This document shows, piece after piece, positions 9,176 through 16,703 of a DNA stretch of 64,000 bases (its first letter is position 1; the number at the start of each line of letters is the position of its first letter). The DNA comes from Microcoleus sp. FACHB-68. Lineage in GTDB: Bacteria > Cyanobacteriota > Cyanobacteriia > Cyanobacteriales > Oscillatoriaceae. Location of the stretch: NCBI RefSeq assembly GCF_014695715.1, contig NZ_JACJOT010000008.1:1364001-1428000 (forward strand), in the 5' to 3' direction. The notes under the pieces were generated by a model. That model was not told the DNA's origin. It did not search any database and was given only the letters and a program-made list of their open reading frames with translations. Position numbers and translations under genes: made by a program.

Positions 9176-9691
9176 ATGAAACTCAGCATTCTAGCGATCT
9201 GCACACTGTTAGCCAGCCTCTGTCTACCGAATCCAGCTTTTGCTGCCAATCCCCAACACCTCAGACGCTTGCTTGATACCAATGTCTGTCGCGGCTGTAA
9301 CCTCAAGGGCGCTAACCTGAGCAAAGCCGACCTCAGCAACGCTGACCTTCGGGGTGCTTTACTAACGAATGTGAACCTACAAGGGGCTAATTTGTCTGGT
9401 GCAAAACTGCATCGCGCCCACATGAGCAATGTCAACTTAAGCGGCGCTTCTCTGGTGGGGGCTGATCTTAAAGGAACTTCTCTGGATGATGCTGACTTAA
9501 CAAATGCAGACCTCAGACAGGCTCAACTGACTTTTGCGACGTTAATTCGTGCCAACCTGTTGAACGCGGATTTGAGGGGCGCTTATTTTGTTGGTGCGAA
9601 TCTGCGAGATGCAAATCTAACTGAAGTAGATTTATCGAGTGTGATTTTAACAAGAGCAACGATGCCGGATGGCAAAGTCAACAAAGAATAG
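9176..9691 (+). CDS. Secreted pentapeptide-repeat protein
   Basis: 171 residues. Residues 1-23 are a Sec signal peptide (hydrophobic core followed by PAFA/A). From about residue 41 there are tandem A(D/N)LxX repeats (LKGANLSKADLSNADLRGALL and so on) for over 20 units, which fold into a right-handed quadrilateral beta-helix. Two cysteines (CRGC, about 38-41) precede the helix. Probable location is periplasm or thylakoid lumen. Pentapeptide proteins are very common in cyanobacteria and mostly without known function. ATG 9176 has a weak upstream purine stretch (CAGGAAT). Confidence 0.9.
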   Translation: MKLSILAICTLLASLCLPNPAFAANPQHLRRLLDTNVCRGCNLKGANLSKADLSNADLRGALLTNVNLQGANLSGAKLHRAHMSNVNLSGASLVGADLKGTSLDDADLTNADLRQAQLTFATLIRANLLNADLRGAYFVGANLRDANLTEVDLSSVILTRATMPDGKVNKE

Positions 9692-9785
9692 ATGAACGCA
9701 AAAGGGAAAGGGTAGGGGCTAATAGTTTATGGTTGATGGCATAAACTATTCGCAAGCTTGCAATTAGCAATTTCAGTAAAAAGCA

Positions 9786-10949
9786 ATGCAGACAGCAAAA
9801 CTAGGCCAAAGATTTTCGCTGTGCTGGGGATTGCTAACAGCCCCAGGCTGCCGGCAGTGCCGGCCTTTAACCCTCGGCTTTGCCGGCATGATGATGATGT
9901 GTACGCAAGAAATTGCTGTGCTGCCGGCACAAGCAGCTATTTTGTCAAGCTGGAACTTTGACTCAAAAAATAACCAGCTGGAATTGATGGTGCAGGAGGG
10001 GGCGCAGCCGAGCTTCTCGGTGTTGAGCCAACCCCCACGCATTGTTTTAGACCTCCCCAATACTGATTTGGGAGTCAATCCCAGCCAAAAGACTTATTCG
10101 GGCACTGTGCGTCAAATTGAGGTATCGCAGATCCAGGGCGGAACGACCAGAATTGTGATGGAGTTCGATCCCGCAGTTGTTTTAGACCCCGCCCAAGTGC
10201 GGCTGCAACGAGTATCAGCACCGATTGAAAGCGGCCCATTCCGAGATCGGTGGGTTCTGCGTCCCTTCGTTGCTACGGCACCCATCGGCACAGGTGGTTG
10301 GCAAACTGCTTCACCCCTACCACCAGCAACTTATAGCAACCCTCAGTCTGCTGCTGTCAGCGTTCCACCTTTGGAACAGACCAATTTCCCGCGCCCAACG
10401 GCAGTGGGTGAGTTTGACCAGCCCTTCCCTCCTGCCCCGCAACTGCCGCGATCAAATCCGCTTGGCACCCTTCCTCTAGCACTTCCCACAGAAACCTCTG
10501 CTATTCCTGTCCCCTCGGCAACGGTGATGGTGCCTTCTCTAGAAACGCAATCACCTGTGGGGATAACAAAAGTTGGTTTTGCTAATCCTGCCCCTGCCGG
10601 CCTTCCCAAGCCGCGAGGAAATGAGATTTTGCTGCCGGCAGGGGCGCAACTGTTTGTCCGTTACGCGGGTGAAAGAATTGTGAAGTTTCACCCCGATTTA
10701 GACCGGCAGGAAGTCTTGTTTCTAGATGCGGCAATTTTTGATAGGGCCGGCAACTTGATTGCGCCTGAAGGAACGCCCGTGATTGGACGGTTTGAAAGCA
10801 ATCGCAAGGGCAGCCGGTTTGTCGCTCAAGCCATTACCCTTTTTGGTCGCAATATCCCCCTAGCTGCCCAATCAGAACGCTACAAGAAACCTAACCTTCT
10901 GCAACCGGGTGGAATTATGGAAATCCGTCTGAAGGAAGCCTTGCGCTAA
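9786..10949 (+). CDS. AMIN-domain exported protein
   Basis: 387 residues. After a long N-terminal region with a hydrophobic segment (about 15-50) comes an AMIN domain (about 55-140: SWNFDSKNNQLELMV, RIVLDLPNT, GTTRIVMEFDP), a fold that targets proteins to peptidoglycan or the cell envelope. A Pro/Ser-rich linker of about 130 residues follows, then a conserved C-terminal block (about 275-385: LPAGAQLFVRYAG, FDRAGNLIAPEGTPVIGRF). No amidase or secretin domain is present. It is 94 bp downstream of the pentapeptide gene on the same strand. The exact start within the N-terminal region is uncertain. Confidence 0.8.
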   Translation: MQTAKLGQRFSLCWGLLTAPGCRQCRPLTLGFAGMMMMCTQEIAVLPAQAAILSSWNFDSKNNQLELMVQEGAQPSFSVLSQPPRIVLDLPNTDLGVNPSQKTYSGTVRQIEVSQIQGGTTRIVMEFDPAVVLDPAQVRLQRVSAPIESGPFRDRWVLRPFVATAPIGTGGWQTASPLPPATYSNPQSAAVSVPPLEQTNFPRPTAVGEFDQPFPPAPQLPRSNPLGTLPLALPTETSAIPVPSATVMVPSLETQSPVGITKVGFANPAPAGLPKPRGNEILLPAGAQLFVRYAGERIVKFHPDLDRQEVLFLDAAIFDRAGNLIAPEGTPVIGRFESNRKGSRFVAQAITLFGRNIPLAAQSERYKKPNLLQPGGIMEIRLKEALR

Positions 10950-11032
10950 GGGAATGGGGATTGGGGATTGGGATTAGGGAATTTGTAACCTCTCTTCTCC
11001 CTAACCCCTAGTCCCTAGTGCCTAGTTCCTAA
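10950..11032. repeat. Heptamer arrays (GGGGATT and CTAGTCC types)
   Basis: Directly after the AMIN gene stop there are GGGGATT-like units, then CCTAACCCCTAGTCCCTAGTGCCTAGTTCC-like units reaching to the psbY stop codon. The architecture is the same as at 2871-2957: a G-rich array followed by its TAGTCCC-type counterpart. Confidence 0.8.
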
Positions 11033-11033
11033 T

Positions 11034-11159
11034 TCAGGTTCCTCTGTTCAAAAACCCTTGAATTTGCCGGATGGCTGCCGGCGCAATGTTAAACAATGCC
11101 CAGCTTGCGGCCAGAGCGATAGGGCCAACAACGATAAGCACACGCCAATCAAAGTCCAT
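11034..11159 (-). CDS. psbY: Photosystem II protein PsbY
   Basis: A 41-codon gene. The peptide starts [20 protein letters not shown] and continues [21 protein letters not shown]. It has a single transmembrane helix preceded by the DWRV motif and followed by an amphipathic AAIRQIQ tail, which is the PsbY pattern. PsbY is a peripheral one-helix subunit of photosystem II near cytochrome b559 in the thylakoid membrane. ATG 11159 is preceded (reading the minus strand) by GAGGGAAACCCAA, a good ribosome site. It stands alone between the AMIN gene (convergent) and the gamma-carbonic-anhydrase-like gene (same strand). Confidence 0.9.
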   Translation of the reverse strand: MDFDWRVLIVVGPIALAASWALFNIAPAAIRQIQGFLNRGT

Positions 11160-11344
11160 TTGGGTTTCCCTCTTTTAAAAGATTGTTACACCGTTCTCAT
11201 TTGTAATATTTTGCGGCGAAAGGGGCGAAATTGCTAGACCTTTCCCTTAATTGAGCGGTGAGCTTGTTAAGGCTTGGGATCAAGGGCAAATGAGGAACCG
11301 GCAACGAACTCTTTAAAATCCAAACTCTCACACCTTAATTTGGA

Positions 11345-11902
11345 TTAGTGGGGGTGGGTGAATCCGAGATTGGTGCCTTTGCCGGCATGAACCAAAGCCA
11401 GTTGCTCATAGCGTTCTGCGTGTTTTATCAGTTCAGCGGCTTCTTCGGGGGAAATCTCTCGCAACCGCTTTGCCGGCACCCCCACAACAAGGGAAAAGGG
11501 TGGCACATCCTTTGTCACAATCGCGCCGGCTCCAATAATGCTGCCGGTTCCCACGCGCACACCGTCCATCACCACAGCGCCGATCCCGATCAGGCTACCC
11601 CGTTCAATGTAAGCACCGTGAACCACGGCTCGATGACCGATGGTAACGCATTCTTCTAGAATTGTTGGCTGACCCGGATCGCCGTGTAGAATCGCACCAT
11701 CTTGGATATTGGTGCACGCTCCGATTTCAATTTTTTCCACATCTGCTCGCACGACTGCGCCATACCAAATACTCGCGCCGGCAGCTACGGAAACTTGACC
11801 GATAACCGTGGCATTCGGGGCGATAAAAGCAGCGAGAGAAAGGTCAGCAGGGGGCCAATAAGAGACCTGTATGGGTAAAGGTTGGTTAAAATTGCTCACC
11901 AT
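11345..11902 (-). CDS. Gamma-carbonic-anhydrase-like left-handed beta-helix protein
   Basis: 185 residues built of hexapeptide repeats (about 25-145), with the zinc-ligand pattern of the gamma-CA family: His in ILHGD and two His in IGHRAVVHGA. An Arg and Asp pair (VVRADVEKIEIG) and NIQDG, both conserved in this family, are present. It belongs to the YrdA/PaaY-like small homologues rather than the carboxysomal CcmM, which has extra RbcS-like repeats. Whether it has carbonic anhydrase activity cannot be told. Start ATG 11902. A hairpin, AATCCAAA (11317-11324) with TTTGGATT (11339-11346), overlaps its stop codon and may end the transcript. Confidence 0.85.
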   Translation of the reverse strand: MVSNFNQPLPIQVSYWPPADLSLAAFIAPNATVIGQVSVAAGASIWYGAVVRADVEKIEIGACTNIQDGAILHGDPGQPTILEECVTIGHRAVVHGAYIERGSLIGIGAVVMDGVRVGTGSIIGAGAIVTKDVPPFSLVVGVPAKRLREISPEEAAELIKHAERYEQLALVHAGKGTNLGFTHPH

Positions 11903-12006
11903 TGTTTGCCGGTTAATCAGAGAATCCCCGTAGAATTTGAGCTGAGGGCGGAATACCCACAGCTATAATAAAAGCACTGAAACTGGCGCATAAATAATAT
12001 GCTGGT

Positions 12007-12525
12007 ATGCACTTCATGATCAATCCAGGCTTGCAGTACCCTATTTTTGGCTCGGAGATTCAATGCCCCCACTGCCGGCAAACGATTCCGGCACTTACGC
12101 TAACAGATACTTATTTGTGCCAACGTCATGGTGCGTTTGAGGCAAATCCGAAGACGGGGGAATTGATCCATCTTCAATCCGGGCGTCACTGGCGTCGGTG
12201 GAACAATGAGTGGTATCGGCAACACACCCATCCGGATGGGATTCGATTTGAAATCCATGAGGCACTTGATCGCCTCTACACCCAAGGTTTCCGCGCCACG
12301 CGGGTGATTATCGCCCAACGCTATAAAGACTTAATTAGCTCTTATTTGGAGCGCAGCACGCCTTGGCGGGGCCAATCTGACTCTCCCAAACCCCGACTTT
12401 ACGGGCTGCCGGTGGAGTTTAGCCCCGATCCCGCAGAAGAACCCTGCTGGGAAGTGATTAATTTTGAGCTTGACAAAGAGCCGGGGGTGCCGGTTCGTTA
12501 CCCTTATTTCCGGCTGTTTGAGTAG
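12007..12525 (+). CDS. Cyanobacterial conserved protein with CxxC zinc motif (TIGR02652-like)
   Basis: 172 residues. An N-terminal zinc-ribbon-like element, CPHCRQTIPALTLTDTYLC followed by QRHG, lies at about residues 21-43. The remainder (ERSTPWRGQ, PRLYGLPVEFS, CWEVINFELDKEPG, RYPYFRLFE) is strongly conserved in cyanobacteria as I recall the TIGR02652 family. Function is unknown. ATG 12007 or ATG 12016 may be the start. A good terminator follows at 12578. Confidence 0.75.
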   Translation: MHFMINPGLQYPIFGSEIQCPHCRQTIPALTLTDTYLCQRHGAFEANPKTGELIHLQSGRHWRRWNNEWYRQHTHPDGIRFEIHEALDRLYTQGFRATRVIIAQRYKDLISSYLERSTPWRGQSDSPKPRLYGLPVEFSPDPAEEPCWEVINFELDKEPGVPVRYPYFRLFE

Positions 12526-12577
12526 GGTTGGGTTTCGCCGACTATTTTTGCACCCACTGCTGACAATCACTCAAAAA

Positions 12578-12601
12578 AACCCGCTCATATCGCAGCGGGT
12601 T
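12578..12601 (+). terminator. Hairpin terminator after the CxxC protein gene
   Basis: AACCCGCT (12578-12585) pairs perfectly with 12594-12601 around an 8-nt loop. A-rich sequence precedes it; the following T-run is weak. Confidence 0.55.
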
Positions 12602-12677
12602 CAATCAATAATTTTGGTGCCGGCGCAGACTGTTATTTCAGAAAATCCGCCCGTACTCTTGACAATTTAAATTGATT

Positions 12678-13115
12678 ATGCATCACGCTTCCATTCGCAC
12701 TGCGAATATTCACCGGGCGATGGCGTTTTACGAACTATTGGGCTTTAGTGTTTGTGAGCGCTTTACTGCCGGCATCACCCTCGCCTGTTGGATGGAAGGG
12801 TTAGATGGGCGCATAGAATTAATTCAAATTCCCCAACCCAAGCCGGCACCGGATGCCTTTGAGGATGAACATTATACGGGTTATTATCATTTATCGTTTG
12901 ACCTCACCGACACCGCAACAGATTTACCCGGTTGGTTAAACGCTTTAAAAGAACGGTTTACCCAAGCTGCCGGTGAGCAACCCGAACAATTCCAACCTTT
13001 AAAAATTCTATTAGAACCCACCCAACAGATGATTGGGGATCGTGTTTACGAAGTTGCTTTTATTGCGGATACGGATGGGTTGCCTTTAGAATTCTTGCGC
13101 TGTTTAAAAGGGTAA
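12678..13115 (+). CDS. VOC-superfamily (glyoxalase/dioxygenase fold) protein
   Basis: 145 residues forming one vicinal-oxygen-chelate unit: HHASIRTANIHRAMAFYELLGF at the start, RIELIQIPQP in the middle, and YEVAFIADTDGLPLEFL at the end. The His near the start and Glu near the end are possible metal ligands. This fold covers glyoxalase I, dioxygenases and resistance proteins; the substrate is unknown. ATG 12678 is chosen over a TTG six bases upstream. It is 152 bp behind the CxxC protein gene with a terminator between, so probably a separate unit. Confidence 0.8.
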   Translation: MHHASIRTANIHRAMAFYELLGFSVCERFTAGITLACWMEGLDGRIELIQIPQPKPAPDAFEDEHYTGYYHLSFDLTDTATDLPGWLNALKERFTQAAGEQPEQFQPLKILLEPTQQMIGDRVYEVAFIADTDGLPLEFLRCLKG

Positions 13116-13152
13116 AAAGTGCAGGAGTCAGAGGAAGATAAATTAGAATAAC

Positions 13153-13335
13153 CTACCGGCAAACCAAAACACAAGAATTTTGCGGGCGAACATCTTGATG
13201 CTTTTCAGGCAACGGCGCTTTTATTTCAACAGCATTTGAGCCATACCCAGCCGGCACTCTAGACTCAGCCTGTTTAACCGCTGATAAACCAATTGTTAGA
13301 CAAAGTGCAGTGATTGCCAAAATTCCAAATTTCAT
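13153..13335 (-). CDS. Small exported protein of unknown function
   Basis: 60 residues: a clear signal peptide (MKFGILAITALCLTIGLSAVKQAES) and a mature part of about 35 residues with two Cys near the end (NSCVLVCR), possibly a disulfide loop. ATG 13335 follows the strong site GGAGGGAAATCAG, which supports it as a real gene. I do not recognise a family. Confidence 0.6.
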   Translation of the reverse strand: MKFGILAITALCLTIGLSAVKQAESRVPAGYGSNAVEIKAPLPEKHQDVRPQNSCVLVCR

Positions 13336-13459
13336 CTGATTTCCCTCCAATAATTGCAATATTCAGTTTTCAAAAACGCGCTTTTCTGCCAGAAATAGCA
13401 AGTTGTATTCAGTTATTTTCTTGCCGATTTCTCTGAAAACTTATAACAACGGGCTATTT

Positions 13460-13726
13460 TTAGTAATAACGCCGCTCAATCCATTCGCGCATCTCAGCAT
13501 CAGAAGCTACACAAATAGATCGTCCTGTTGTTGGATCGTAAGCGTGCCAGCCGGTTTCACCGTTGCGGTCAGATGTTTTCCAAACTCGCAGTTCATGGCC
13601 GCTTGCTAACCACACAAAAAGGCGCTGCCAAACTGTTTTAAAGATTAAGGGAAAGCGTGTCGAGGCATTTTTCGAGGCGTTTAAAGATACCTGAGATACC
13701 GCTTCTGGAGTGTGAGAGGTTGTCAT
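13460..13726 (-). CDS. Conserved hypothetical protein divergent from the MocR regulator
   Basis: 88 residues. The C-terminal half is well formed (VWKTSDRNGETGWHAYDPTTGRSICVAS, then REWIERRYY) and resembles a cyanobacterial family of unknown function, in which a short beta-rich module ends in a WIE-R-YY helix. It lies head-to-head with the MocR-type gene; the shared 217-bp spacer holds a perfect inverted repeat, so it is a candidate target of that regulator. Confidence 0.6.
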   Translation of the reverse strand: MTTSHTPEAVSQVSLNASKNASTRFPLIFKTVWQRLFVWLASGHELRVWKTSDRNGETGWHAYDPTTGRSICVASDAEMREWIERRYY

Positions 13727-13812
13727 AACTAGAACCTCATGTTTGCTTTTGAATCTGTTACCTTTACTTTCTCCTAATAGAGATTGACCTGAGAAGGTAC
13801 AGATTGCTAGAG

Positions 13813-13879
13813 TTTAGCTAGTACAGTTGCCACAACTAAAAGTGTTCTAGTAAAACTTAGTAAAACTGTACTAGCTAAA
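13813..13879. promoter_or_regulatory. Candidate operator: perfect 16-bp inverted repeat
   Basis: TTTAGCTAGTACAGTT at 13813-13828 is exactly repeated in reverse complement at 13864-13879, 35 bp apart. Extra CTAGTA/TAGTAAAAC half-sites lie between (13848-13863). It lies in the spacer of two divergent genes, one of them a GntR/MocR-type regulator, and the 51-bp centre-to-centre distance (about five helical turns) suits binding by a dimer or tetramer. Inference: it is the autoregulatory site. Confidence 0.65.
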
Positions 13880-13943
13880 GCGGTTTTGCATCGCTTATAT
13901 TGCTTAACATCCCTCTGCTGTCATTCTGAGGAAGAAACGCACC

Positions 13944-15395
13944 GTGATTATTCCACTGGAGCGACAATCATCCAAAGCCGTCTATCTGCAAATTCGGGAT
14001 CGCATTAGCCGGCTTATCAAATCAGGTGTTTTAAAACCCGGGGACAAACTTCCCTCAATTCGGGCGTTAGCTTTAAGTACACAAGTCAACAAATTAACCG
14101 TTATTGAAGCCTATAGCGTCCTGGAAGCTGATGGGTTAATTCACGCTCGTCAAGGCGCTGGTTATTTCGTCAGTAAGCCCGCAATCGCCTGTCCCCAGCC
14201 GGCTTCAACCTTTGCCCCACCCCAAGATGTGATTGTATCCGAACGGCAGGGGGGGTCATTTTTCAACGTCATCATGAGTTCACTGGATGCGCTGCACCAC
14301 TTAGGTACGATTGATTTCAGCAGTGGGTTTCCCCTCGACTCAGGATTAGAAGATTTACAGCGCATTGCCAGACGCGCAGTCAAGCAAATGGCTGAGGCTT
14401 TATTTCACTATGATGTGCCGCAAGGACAGTTCACTTTGCGGCAACAAATTAGCCGGATGTTGGTGCAGCGAGGACTGGAAGTGACGCCAGAGAATTTGAT
14501 CGTCACAAATGGTTCACAGCAAGGGTTATCCTTGGCAATTAATTACTATGTGAATCCCGGAGACTGGGTGATTGTAGAAAGTCCCACTTATCACGGGGCA
14601 TTGTCAATTTTGTGTTATAGGGGAGCTAGGGTGATTGGCATTCCCATGACAGCAGAAGGGATGAATTTGGAATTACTTGAGCAGTACCTTTATACGCATC
14701 ACCCAAAGCTGATTTACACAGTTTCGACGATGCACAATCCGACAGGGGTGACAACGCCCCAATCTCACCGGCAGCACTTATTAAGACTAGCTGAGCGTTA
14801 TGGTTGTGCGATTTTAGAAGATAATGCTTATGAAGGTTTAAATTTTGAGCCAGTGCCGGCACCGATTAAAGCGCTAGATCGGCATGATTGCGTGACTTAC
14901 TTGGGCACTTTTTCCAAAACTTTGATGCCCGGTAGTCGCGTGGGTTACATGGTAGTAACGGGAAAAAATTACCAGCCTTTTGTTGAACGTAAATTACTGG
15001 GCGACTTACATACTTCAACGGTTTCTCAGGCAATTATTAGTGAATATCTTGCTTCCGGGCACTATCGCCGCCGGCTGAGTTATTTGCAAAGCCATCTTTT
15101 ACAAAGCCGGAATGCGATGTTAAGTGCTTTGGAGCAATACTTCCCTATAGAAGCTTCTTGGACTGTTCCACACGGCGGTTTATTTTTGTGGGTGCATTTA
15201 CCAGATGGTTTACCCATGAAATCAATCTGTCAGAAAGCGGTTTCTCAAAATGTTTTAGTTACTGATGGTAAGGCTTTTTTCCCAGATGAACAGGGATATC
15301 CAGCAATGCGGCTGAATTTTTCTCATACGCCGGAAGAGATTGAGCGCGGAATCTCGGTTTTGGGTAAATTGTTGAAGGATGCTTTGGTTGCGTAA
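13944..15395 (+). CDS. MocR-type regulator: GntR HTH fused to PLP aminotransferase fold
   Basis: 483 residues. Residues 1-75 are a GntR winged helix (AVYLQIRDRISRLIKSGVL, KLPSIRALA, VNKLTVIEAY, GLIHARQGAGYFV). Residues 110-480 are a fold-type I aminotransferase domain with the PLP lysine in TYLGTFSKTLMPGSRVGYM and the NPTG motif in MHNPTGVTT. MocR regulators sense PLP or amino-group compounds and control nearby genes. GTG 13944 follows GAGGAAGAAACGC. The stop codon lies inside the first 73-bp repeat downstream. PLP-synthesis genes are not adjacent, so the target may be the divergent small gene, or its own promoter. Aminotransferase activity is possible but usually secondary. Confidence 0.9.
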   Translation: MIIPLERQSSKAVYLQIRDRISRLIKSGVLKPGDKLPSIRALALSTQVNKLTVIEAYSVLEADGLIHARQGAGYFVSKPAIACPQPASTFAPPQDVIVSERQGGSFFNVIMSSLDALHHLGTIDFSSGFPLDSGLEDLQRIARRAVKQMAEALFHYDVPQGQFTLRQQISRMLVQRGLEVTPENLIVTNGSQQGLSLAINYYVNPGDWVIVESPTYHGALSILCYRGARVIGIPMTAEGMNLELLEQYLYTHHPKLIYTVSTMHNPTGVTTPQSHRQHLLRLAERYGCAILEDNAYEGLNFEPVPAPIKALDRHDCVTYLGTFSKTLMPGSRVGYMVVTGKNYQPFVERKLLGDLHTSTVSQAIISEYLASGHYRRRLSYLQSHLLQSRNAMLSALEQYFPIEASWTVPHGGLFLWVHLPDGLPMKSICQKAVSQNVLVTDGKAFFPDEQGYPAMRLNFSHTPEEIERGISVLGKLLKDALVA

Positions 15396-15756
15396 GGGCG
15401 AAGCATTCGAGATTTCAACTTTTGTGAAGAACCGAACTGTGGCTGCCCGAAACTCTGGCGAAGTGTAAGGGCGAAGCATTCGGGATTTCAACTTTTGTGA
15501 ACAACCGAACTGTGGCTGCCCGAAACTTTGGCGAAGTGTAAGGGCGAAGCATTCGGGATTTCAACTTTTGTGAAGAACCGAATTGTAGCTGCCCGAAACT
15601 CTGGCGAAGTGTAAGGGCGAAGCATTCGGGATTTCAACTTTTGTGAACAACCGAACTGTGGCTGCCCGAAACTCTGGCGAAGTGTAAGGGCGAAGCATTC
15701 GGGATTTCAACTTTTGTGAAGAACCGAACTGTAGCTGCCCGAATGCTTCGCCCCTA
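15392..15756. repeat. Five tandem copies of a 73-bp repeat
   Basis: Units start at 15392, 15465, 15538, 15611 and 15684, exactly 73 bp apart. Each begins GTAAGGGCGAAGCATTCGGG (first copy with GAG instead of GGG), continues through TTTCAACTTTTGTGAA and ends CTGCCCGAAACTCTGGCGAA. Copies differ at few positions; GAAG/GAAC alternates through copies 1-5, suggesting duplication of a two-unit block. The first unit contains the MocR stop codon. There are no spacers, so this is not a CRISPR array. Confidence 0.95.
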
Positions 15757-15778
15757 CTGTGTAAATCTTCGGTTCTTC
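15688..15778. repeat. Two interleaved inverted repeats at the end of the 73-bp array
   Basis: GGGCGAAGCATTCGGG (15688-15703) is complementary to 15738-15753, and GAAGAACCGA (15718-15727) is complementary to 15769-15778. The order is A-B-A'-B', so an RNA copy could form a pseudoknot or two mutually exclusive hairpins. Confidence 0.8.
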
Positions 15779-15851
15779 AAGTATGACAAAGATATTATAA
15801 TGGAGGGCACAAAAATTTCAATTTTGAAGGGCAAGAGGGTGCTTAACAGTT

Positions 15852-16451
15852 ATGAACTATAACCCGGAGAAACATCATCGCCATTCAATTCGCCTTAAAG
15901 GATATGATTACAGGCAGGGAGGTGCGTATTATGTCACCATTTGCTGTCATCAAAGACGATTTTTATTAGGAGAGATTGTAAGCGGGGTAATGCACTCAAA
16001 TCACATCGGTGCGACTGTTCAAGCTGTTTGGGATAGTTTACCGCACCATTTTCCATTTTTAGAATTGGATGCTTTTGTCGTGATGCCTAATCATATACAT
16101 GGAATTCTTGTAATTGTTGAAAATTATAGCGAAGCATCTGTGCCAGAGGATAATGATACTCCATTGATCTTTTCACAGAGGAAGATTTCCCCTAAGCCGG
16201 CAGAGCAAACGATACCCCCTCGCGGCACACTAGCCGGTTCATTGGGGGCAATTATTCAAAACTTTAAATCAGTGACCACGCGCCGAGTCAATCGTCTAAC
16301 GGGCAATAAAGCGACAATCTGGCAGCGCAACTATTATGAAAAAATTATTCAGAATAAAACCGCTTATCAAAATATCAGGCGATACATCATGGAAAATCCA
16401 CTCAACTGGAACGAGGATGAACACAATCCGAGCAATAAAATCAATAAATAA
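15852..16451 (+). CDS. REP-associated tyrosine transposase (RAYT, IS200/Y1-like HUH)
   Basis: 199 residues. The HUH motif is in MPNHIHGIL (His 81 and 83), preceded by the typical RRFLLGEI and ELDAFVV strands. The catalytic tyrosine is expected in WQRNYYEKIIQN, followed by YIMENPLNW, a hallmark of this family. Family members cut single-stranded REP hairpins; they are usually domesticated and do not form classic insertion sequences. The gene looks intact, with a short charged C-terminal tail, and is flanked by palindromes that fit its expected substrate. Start ATG 15852; a GGAGGG (15802-15807) lies too far upstream to be its site, so translation strength is unclear. Confidence 0.9.
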   Translation: MNYNPEKHHRHSIRLKGYDYRQGGAYYVTICCHQRRFLLGEIVSGVMHSNHIGATVQAVWDSLPHHFPFLELDAFVVMPNHIHGILVIVENYSEASVPEDNDTPLIFSQRKISPKPAEQTIPPRGTLAGSLGAIIQNFKSVTTRRVNRLTGNKATIWQRNYYEKIIQNKTAYQNIRRYIMENPLNWNEDEHNPSNKINK

Positions 16452-16468
16452 GCAATATCATAAAATAT

Positions 16469-16561
16469 GTAGGGGCGAAGCATTTGGGCGCAAATACATA
16501 AAATATATGAAAAATAACTATACCCAAATGCTTCGCCCAACTCTCCAGGTAACGCCCCTAC
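16469..16561. repeat. REP-type palindrome downstream of the RAYT gene
   Basis: GGGCGAAGCATTTGGG (16473-16488) pairs perfectly with 16523-16538. The overlapping outer arm GTAGGGGCG (16469-16477) pairs with CGCCCCTAC (16553-16561), so two alternative foldings share the left arm. The core is the same as at 15688 apart from one base. Confidence 0.85.
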
Positions 16562-16703
16562 GGGGGAATTTATAAGAATTTCGGCAGCAAAAGCGCACCC
16601 ATCAATCAGAGAGATGGCAGAAAAGAGTAACAACCGATCCCCTTAAAATCTCCACAAGCCTATACTTGTAAGTAGTACAGGCAATCATACTTGAGGGAAG
16701 GAC

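Larger units (their letters stand above)
15392..16561 (+). mobile_element. RAYT-REP locus (transposase gene with flanking palindromes)
   Basis: The tyrosine transposase gene at 15852 is bordered on the left by the 73-bp array and on the right by a palindrome; both sides share the core GGGCGAAGCATT(C/T)GGG and its complement. This matches REP-associated tyrosine transposases, which are stably inherited single genes flanked by their REP sequences. Exact element ends are not defined. Confidence 0.7.

Noticed and set aside
11317-11346. Yfr1-like small RNA because of ACTCTCACACC in a loop
   Set aside because: The core differs from the Yfr1 ACTCCTCACAC motif and there is no second hairpin or T-run; a gene-end hairpin explains it.
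15392-15756. Tandem 73-bp units as a CRISPR array
   Set aside because: Units are directly adjacent with no variable spacers, and no cas gene is near.
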